Assembly (NCBI GenBank): GCA_016932955.1
Contig: JAFGBV010000254.1
Location: 1-5,802 of the forward strand
DNA length: 5,802 nucleotides
From: Anaerolineales bacterium
GTDB taxonomy: Bacteria; Chloroflexota; Anaerolineae; Anaerolineales; UBA4823
Direction: 5' to 3'
A program made the translations under genes and the position numbers. Below are positions 1 through 3,539 of the stretch, in pieces (within the stretch, counting starts at the first letter, position 1; each line of letters opens with the position of its first letter). The notes under the pieces were generated by a model that did no database searches, had not been told where the DNA came from, and saw only the letters and a list, made by a program, of their open reading frames with translations.

Positions 1-336
1 GCGCTGGTCGGGGTGGACGGCCACGTTGGCGATCAGATAACAGCGTCGCCCGCTGACCGTGATGGGGATCAGGCTGACATTGCCGATCAATCTCCCATCC
101 TCCTCCCAGACCAGGCCTGTTTGGGGAGTAGGTGTGTGGTCGGTGAGTGAATCGGTCCAGCCCATCAAGCGGGCGCTGCGGGCAGTCTCGCGCATTCCGC
201 GCAGGAAATGCCTGCCTTCCAGGTCGAGGGTATCTGAAAAACACAGCTCGACCAGGTCAGCCACTGTTTCCAGATCACGGCGCAGGCTGAGACGGCGGAT
301 GTGGCTATCAACGGCAGGGGGCAAAGCAATATCCAC
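1..336 (-). CDS. GNAT-family N-acetyltransferase, 3' end cut by the window edge
   Basis: An open leftward frame of 112 codons has no stop before the left edge. Translated from the GTG at 336, it begins VDIALPPAVDSHIRRLSLRR. The region near the edge reads GLVWEEDGRLIGNVSLIPI, then CYLIANVAVHPDQR. This is the beta-strand pair and the start of the acetyl-CoA-binding motif A of GNAT enzymes, in which 'NVAVHPDQR' is normally followed by GxG. The acetyl-CoA loop and the C-terminal half lie outside the window. GNAT enzymes move an acetyl group from acetyl-CoA to an amine; the substrate cannot be told here. The start is uncertain. A TTG at 342-340 sits 7 nt after an AAAGG and may be the true start. 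The GTG at 336 is further from it. An in-frame ATG at 399 lies upstream of the likely promoter and is less likely. The gene is divergent from the regulator gene to its right. Confidence 0.75.
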   Translation of the reverse strand, partial: MDIALPPAVDSHIRRLSLRRDLETVADLVELCFSDTLDLEGRHFLRGMRETARSARLMGWTDSLTDHTPTPQTGLVWEEDGRLIGNVSLIPITVSGRRCYLIANVAVHPDQR

Positions 337-362
337 GACCAAGAGCGCACCTTTCTTCTCAC

Positions 363-390
363 ATTTTACCCCATCCCTGAGAAATGTACA
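363..390 (-). promoter_or_regulatory. Candidate promoter of the GNAT gene
   Basis: Read leftward, TGTACA (390-385) lies 16 bp from TAAAAT (368-363). These match the sigma-70 consensus at 4/6 and 5/6 positions. Transcription would begin near 356, giving a very short leader that carries AAAGG (354-350) just before the TTG/GTG starts. This is a pattern match only. Confidence 0.45.
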
Positions 391-395
391 TTTCT
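380..395. repeat. Perfect 16-bp palindrome in the divergent intergenic region (candidate operator)
   Basis: AGAAATGTACATTTCT is its own reverse complement over all 16 bases, with no spacer. It lies between the divergent acetyltransferase and regulator genes. Its central TGTACA overlaps the candidate -35 elements of both. A dimeric DNA-binding protein bound here would block both promoters. OmpR-family regulators usually bind direct repeats, so the binder may not be the neighbouring response regulator. The palindrome is seen directly; the operator role is inferred. Confidence 0.55.
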
Positions 396-426
396 TCATA
401 AAACCTTTATATTATTTTGATATACT
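385..426 (+). promoter_or_regulatory. Candidate promoter(s) of the two-component/transporter operon
   Basis: Two readings are possible. In the first, TGTACA (385-390) and TATATT (408-413) are separated by 17 bp, which puts the start site near 420 with a leader of about 14 nt. In the second, TATACT (421-426) is preceded by TGA (418-420) as an extended -10. It ends 7 nt before the ATG at 434, which would give a leaderless mRNA. The only Shine-Dalgarno-like sequence, GAAAGG (427-432), is just 1 nt from the ATG, too close for normal use. This favours the leaderless reading or a weak initiation site. Confidence 0.45.
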
Positions 427-433
427 GAAAGGC

Positions 434-1132
434 ATGGATCGCACCATCCTGGTGATTGAGGACGACCGCAAGACGGTCGATTTGATCCGCCTGTACCTGG
501 AGCGGGACGAATACCGTGTGGTGGAAGCTTTTGATGGGCGGATGGGGCTGGAGATGGCGCGCCGGGTGCATCCTGATCTGGTCATTCTTGACCTGATGCT
601 GCCGCGCCTCGACGGATTGGAGGTCTGCCGGCTACTTCGCAATGAAACCAATACTCCGATCATCATGCTGACTGCACGTGCAACAGAAGATGACAAGCTG
701 ATCGGGTTGGATTTAGGCGCTGATGATTATGTTACCAAACCCTTCAGCCCGCGCGAGCTGATGGCGCGCGTGCGCGCCGTGCTGCGCCGGGCAACGGAGC
801 AAAGACGGCAAAAGGCGGATGCTTTCACGGCAGGTGACTTGCGTGTGGATTTTGTCCGGCAGAAGGTGACCCTGCAAGGTGAGACAATACATTTGACACG
901 GCGGGAATTTCGCTTGTTGGAAATCCTGACCAATGAGCCGGGGCGCGTATTCTCTCGCCTTGACTTGCTGGAGGATGCCTTTGGATTTGATTATGGCGGT
1001 CTGGAGCGCACGGTGGATGTGCATATCATGAACCTGCGCAAGAAGATCGAGCCAGACCCGGAACACCCACGCTATATCCAGACCATCTACGGCGCAGGCT
1101 ATTGTTTCGCAGAGGCCTCTCATGCTGCATAG
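434..1132 (+). CDS. OmpR/PhoB-family response regulator
   Basis: This is a 232-residue DNA-binding response regulator of typical family length. The receiver domain (about residues 3-118) has the acidic pair D10/D11 after ILVIE, phosphoacceptor D53 in VILDLMLP, T80 in IIMLTAR and K102 in YVTKPF. A short charged linker (119-130) leads to a winged-helix effector domain (about 131-226), with the recognition-helix region RTVDVHIMNLRKKI and the wing YIQTIYGAGYCF. Phosphorylation of D53 by the neighbouring kinase should promote dimerisation and DNA binding. The frame is open further upstream to an ATG at 59, but that extension lies over the opposite-strand acetyltransferase and the promoter region and has no domain match. 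The start at 434 gives the canonical N-terminus MDRTILVIEDD. The last 11 nt overlap the kinase gene. The target promoters are unknown; autoregulation from the upstream intergenic region is plausible. Confidence 0.96.
   Translation: MDRTILVIEDDRKTVDLIRLYLERDEYRVVEAFDGRMGLEMARRVHPDLVILDLMLPRLDGLEVCRLLRNETNTPIIMLTARATEDDKLIGLDLGADDYVTKPFSPRELMARVRAVLRRATEQRRQKADAFTAGDLRVDFVRQKVTLQGETIHLTRREFRLLEILTNEPGRVFSRLDLLEDAFGFDYGGLERTVDVHIMNLRKKIEPDPEHPRYIQTIYGAGYCFAEASHAA
1111..1115 (+). promoter_or_regulatory. Ribosome binding site of the histidine kinase gene
   Basis: AGAGG lies inside the end of the regulator gene, 6 nt before the ATG at 1122. It supports this start and implies translational coupling of regulator and kinase. 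Confidence 0.6.
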
Positions 1133-2549
1133 CCTGCGTTTTCGCCTGTTGCTTGCCCTGGTGGTAGTTATCGGGGCTGCTCTGGGCATCGTGGCGCTAT
1201 ATGCAAGCCGGGTGACGACCAGCCAGTTCGAGCGCTCTGTGGTGGGCATCCTGCGCTACCAGGACCCCCGGCTGGATGTTAAAATCACCAACATCCAAAA
1301 GACAATCACGCAGTTAACCGGCGAAAGCGATATTTGGCCTGCTTTGCAAGATCTGCTGGAGCAAATGGGTGCATCTTCGCACTCACGTTTTGTAATGTCA
1401 GACCTTGAAGGCAAGGTGTATGCCGATTCGAAGCAAGAATTGATCGGTCAGCGCTTAGATACCAAGCAATCCAAGCCCATTGCGGTGTACCTGATCGAAA
1501 AGATACCCATCCTGATGTACTTCGAGCCACTGGATGTGCCCAACCTCGAAACAATCCGCGGGGAGTTCAGTAATTCGGTCAACCGCAGCCTGCTGCTAGC
1601 GATCCTGGCAGCGGGTTGCCTGGCAGTACTGGTGACGCTGATACTATCACATAGCATCCTGCACCCGGTGGATGCCCTGACGCTGGCGGCACAGCGCATG
1701 GGTGCTGGCGACTTGAGCCAACGGGTGGAGATACAGTCCAAAGACGAGGTAGCTGAGCTGGCAAAAGCATTCAATGCCATGGCAGACAACCTGGAGAGGT
1801 TGGAGTTGCTGCGCCGGACGATGGTGACAGACGTGGCACACGAGCTGCGCACACCACTATCGAACGTGCGCGGCTACCTGGAGGCAATCCAGGATGGGAT
1901 GGTGCAACCGACCAAAGAGGTGATTGACTCGCTGTACGAGGAAGCCATGCTGTTGAGTCGTCTGGTGAACGACCTGCAAGAGCTGGCATTGGCAGAGGCG
2001 GGAAAATTGCATATGGAAGTCCAGGAAATTGATGTGCGCCAGATGGTGCTGAGGGCTGCCGGGTTGGCGCAACAGCCTGCCAACCAAAACAAGCTGAAGT
2101 TGCGCACTGAAGTGCCTGCCGAGCTGGTGCCAGCATTTGCCGACCCAGAGAGGTTGGGTCAAATCTTGCATAACCTGTTGGATAATGCGATCCAATACAC
2201 ACCAGAAGGCGGCGAGATTACTATAACAGCCCGTCGCCAGGAGAGATTTGTCGAGATCCAGGTGCAGGATACAGGCGGTGGAATTGCTGCTGAACACCTG
2301 CCTTATATCTTTGAACGCTTCTACCGCGTCGACCAATCACGCAGCCGGGCGACGGGAGGTGCAGGTTTGGGTTTGGCGATCGTTAAACAACTGGTGGAGG
2401 CGCAAGGTGGGCAGATCAGCGCTCGCAGCCAGCTTGGAAAGGGAACAACAATTTCCTTTAGCCTGCCAATTGCAGAAGTAAGCGAAAGTGCTCACGCAAC
2501 CAAAACCAGCAATCAAAAACAGCCCATCGACCAACATTCCATTCCATAA
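1122..2549 (+). CDS. Membrane sensor histidine kinase (HAMP, HisKA, HATPase_c)
   Basis: This 475-residue kinase is the likely partner of the upstream response regulator. Its order is: membrane helix 1 (about 8-28), an extracytoplasmic sensor region (about 30-154), membrane helix 2 (about 156-177), and HAMP (about 178-230, HPVDALTLAAQRMGAGDLSQRV). HisKA follows with phosphoacceptor H240 in DVAHELRTPLSNVRGYLEA. The ATPase domain has N351/N355 in LHNLLDNAIQYTPEGG, the G1 box DTGGGIA (383-389), the F box YIFERFYRVD (395-404) and the G2 box GGAGLGLAI (412-420). The sensor segment VMSDLEGKVYADS...IGQRL (91-112) resembles the core of Cache/PDC-type small-molecule sensors; that is my reading, not a search result. 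All catalytic residues are present. A polar tail of about 25 residues follows the ATPase domain. The gene overlaps the regulator gene by 11 nt and ends 9 nt before the permease gene, so it may sense the transported substrate or a related stress. Confidence 0.96.
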   Translation: MLHSLRFRLLLALVVVIGAALGIVALYASRVTTSQFERSVVGILRYQDPRLDVKITNIQKTITQLTGESDIWPALQDLLEQMGASSHSRFVMSDLEGKVYADSKQELIGQRLDTKQSKPIAVYLIEKIPILMYFEPLDVPNLETIRGEFSNSVNRSLLLAILAAGCLAVLVTLILSHSILHPVDALTLAAQRMGAGDLSQRVEIQSKDEVAELAKAFNAMADNLERLELLRRTMVTDVAHELRTPLSNVRGYLEAIQDGMVQPTKEVIDSLYEEAMLLSRLVNDLQELALAEAGKLHMEVQEIDVRQMVLRAAGLAQQPANQNKLKLRTEVPAELVPAFADPERLGQILHNLLDNAIQYTPEGGEITITARRQERFVEIQVQDTGGGIAAEHLPYIFERFYRVDQSRSRATGGAGLGLAIVKQLVEAQGGQISARSQLGKGTTISFSLPIAEVSESAHATKTSNQKQPIDQHSIP

Positions 2550-2558
2550 CTCAAGCCT

Positions 2559-3539
2559 ATGACCCGCTACATCTTACGACGCATCCTGATCATCCCCTTC
2601 GCCCTGATCCTGATCCATTTCCTGGCTTTTGCATATGCCACAGCGGCGCGGCCAATCCGCGCCGCTCGTACACCCTACCTGCGTGAACAAATCGAAAGCG
2701 TACCGTTGGGAGATGCATACCTGGAACATATTCAACAAGTACTGAGCGGGAACGTGAATGATGTTCCTGGGCCGTTGGGTGGACTGGGCGAGTCGGTTTG
2801 GGCCGCTACCAAAGCAAGCCTGGGATTGCTCCTGCCTGCCATGCTGGTCAGCACCTTGCTGGGGTTGCTGCTGGGCTTGCAGGCGGTGCGCACTCAGCCG
2901 GCAGGGGTGAAGCGCTGGCTGACGCCGATTGCCACCGTAGGCTTGGCGACGCCCAGCTTTTACCTGGGGTCCTTGGGAATCTTGGGGATTGTGTATTACA
3001 TGCTGTGGCGTGGTCCTGGGGCTGAAAGCCCGCTACCGATCAGCGGGTTTGGTTGGGATAAGCATCTAATCCTGCCGGTGGTGGTGCTCTCATTGCGCCC
3101 GGTGGTGCAGATCGCCCAGGTCATCGCCGGACTGATGTCTGGCGAGCTGCGCAAAGATTATGTGGTTGCTGAACGCAGCTTTGGATATAGCTGGCGGAAT
3201 ATCCGCTGGAAATATAGTCTGAAGAACATCCTGGCGCCGGTGTTGCTAACCATTGCCGGAACCTTCCGGCTAACGGTGGGCGAGCTGGTGGTGGTCGAAT
3301 GGCTGTATAGATGGCCCGGGTTGGGGTATTTGTTGGCCTCAGCGTTGGTGCCGGGCGAATTGAGCACCAATCTGGGGGCTACGCCGCTGTTCTTGAACCC
3401 GCCGTTGATCGCCGCCATCATTACGGTGATCTCAGCGTTGTTCCTGGTGGTAGATATGGCAGCATCGATTGCAGTACGGGTCATCGACCCGCGCTTGCGA
3501 CCGCACGATGATGCTTCGGCGTCAGGGGGCGGCCTATGA
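2559..3539 (+). CDS. ABC transporter permease, OppB/DppB type
   Basis: This 326-residue integral membrane subunit belongs to a peptide/nickel/oligosaccharide-type ABC importer. The first helix (about 5-28, in MTRYILRRILIIPFALILI) is the classic OppB N-terminus. The permease core begins near residue 77. Family marks are PLPISGFGWDKHLILPVVVLS (158-178; DppB proteins have PxSGYG...HLxLP), the cytoplasmic EAA loop (about 200-226, YVVAERSFGYSW then KNILAPVL), VVEWLYRWPGLGYLL (245-259) and the C-terminal VIDPRLRP (308-315). The EAA loop is somewhat degenerate (ERSFG in place of the usual ARAKG), but the region that docks the ATPase is present. Length is normal. The ATG lies 9 nt after the kinase stop with no good Shine-Dalgarno, suggesting coupling to kinase translation. 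The stop overlaps the next start (ATGA), so the two permeases should be made together and pair as a heterodimer. The substrate cannot be assigned. Confidence 0.95.
   Translation: MTRYILRRILIIPFALILIHFLAFAYATAARPIRAARTPYLREQIESVPLGDAYLEHIQQVLSGNVNDVPGPLGGLGESVWAATKASLGLLLPAMLVSTLLGLLLGLQAVRTQPAGVKRWLTPIATVGLATPSFYLGSLGILGIVYYMLWRGPGAESPLPISGFGWDKHLILPVVVLSLRPVVQIAQVIAGLMSGELRKDYVVAERSFGYSWRNIRWKYSLKNILAPVLLTIAGTFRLTVGELVVVEWLYRWPGLGYLLASALVPGELSTNLGATPLFLNPPLIAAIITVISALFLVVDMAASIAVRVIDPRLRPHDDASASGGGL
2642..2666 (+). other. GC-rich perfect stem-loop early in the permease gene
   Basis: The 10-bp arms AGCGGCGCGG (2642-2651) and CCGCGCCGCT (2657-2666) pair perfectly around a CCAAT loop. The hairpin begins 84 nt after the start of the permease ORF. 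No U-tract follows, so it is not an intrinsic terminator. It encodes AARPIRAAR, so it may simply reflect Ala/Arg codons. A role in mRNA processing or in tuning expression between the signalling and transport genes is possible but unproven. Confidence 0.4.
3524..3529 (+). promoter_or_regulatory. Ribosome binding site of the fusion permease gene
   Basis: AGGGGG sits 6 nt before the ATG at 3536, inside the end of the upstream permease gene. It fixes the start of the long fusion gene, whose ATGA overlaps the upstream stop. Confidence 0.65.

Noticed and set aside
59..433. Upstream extension of the response-regulator frame back to an ATG at 59
   Set aside because: The added 125 residues are Arg/Ser-rich with no domain, lie antisense to the GNAT gene and cross the promoter region. 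The canonical receiver start is at 434.
763..778. Inverted repeat of GGCGCGC and GCGCGCC with a 2-nt centre
   Set aside because: It encodes the conserved ARVRA segment of response regulators and is explained by GC-rich Ala/Arg codons.
713..1249. 178-codon minus-strand frame across the regulator/kinase joint
   Set aside because: It is a shadow of two well-supported genes, with no motif in its translation.
2520..2560. Terminator between the kinase and permease genes
   Set aside because: There is no stem followed by a T-run in the 9-nt gap or around it.
3255..3270. Inverted repeat GCCGGAA-CC-TTCCGGC flanked by GCTAAC copies
   Set aside because: The 7-bp arms inside a conserved permease segment are short enough for chance. 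The flanking 6-bp repeats are not enough to support an insertion footprint.
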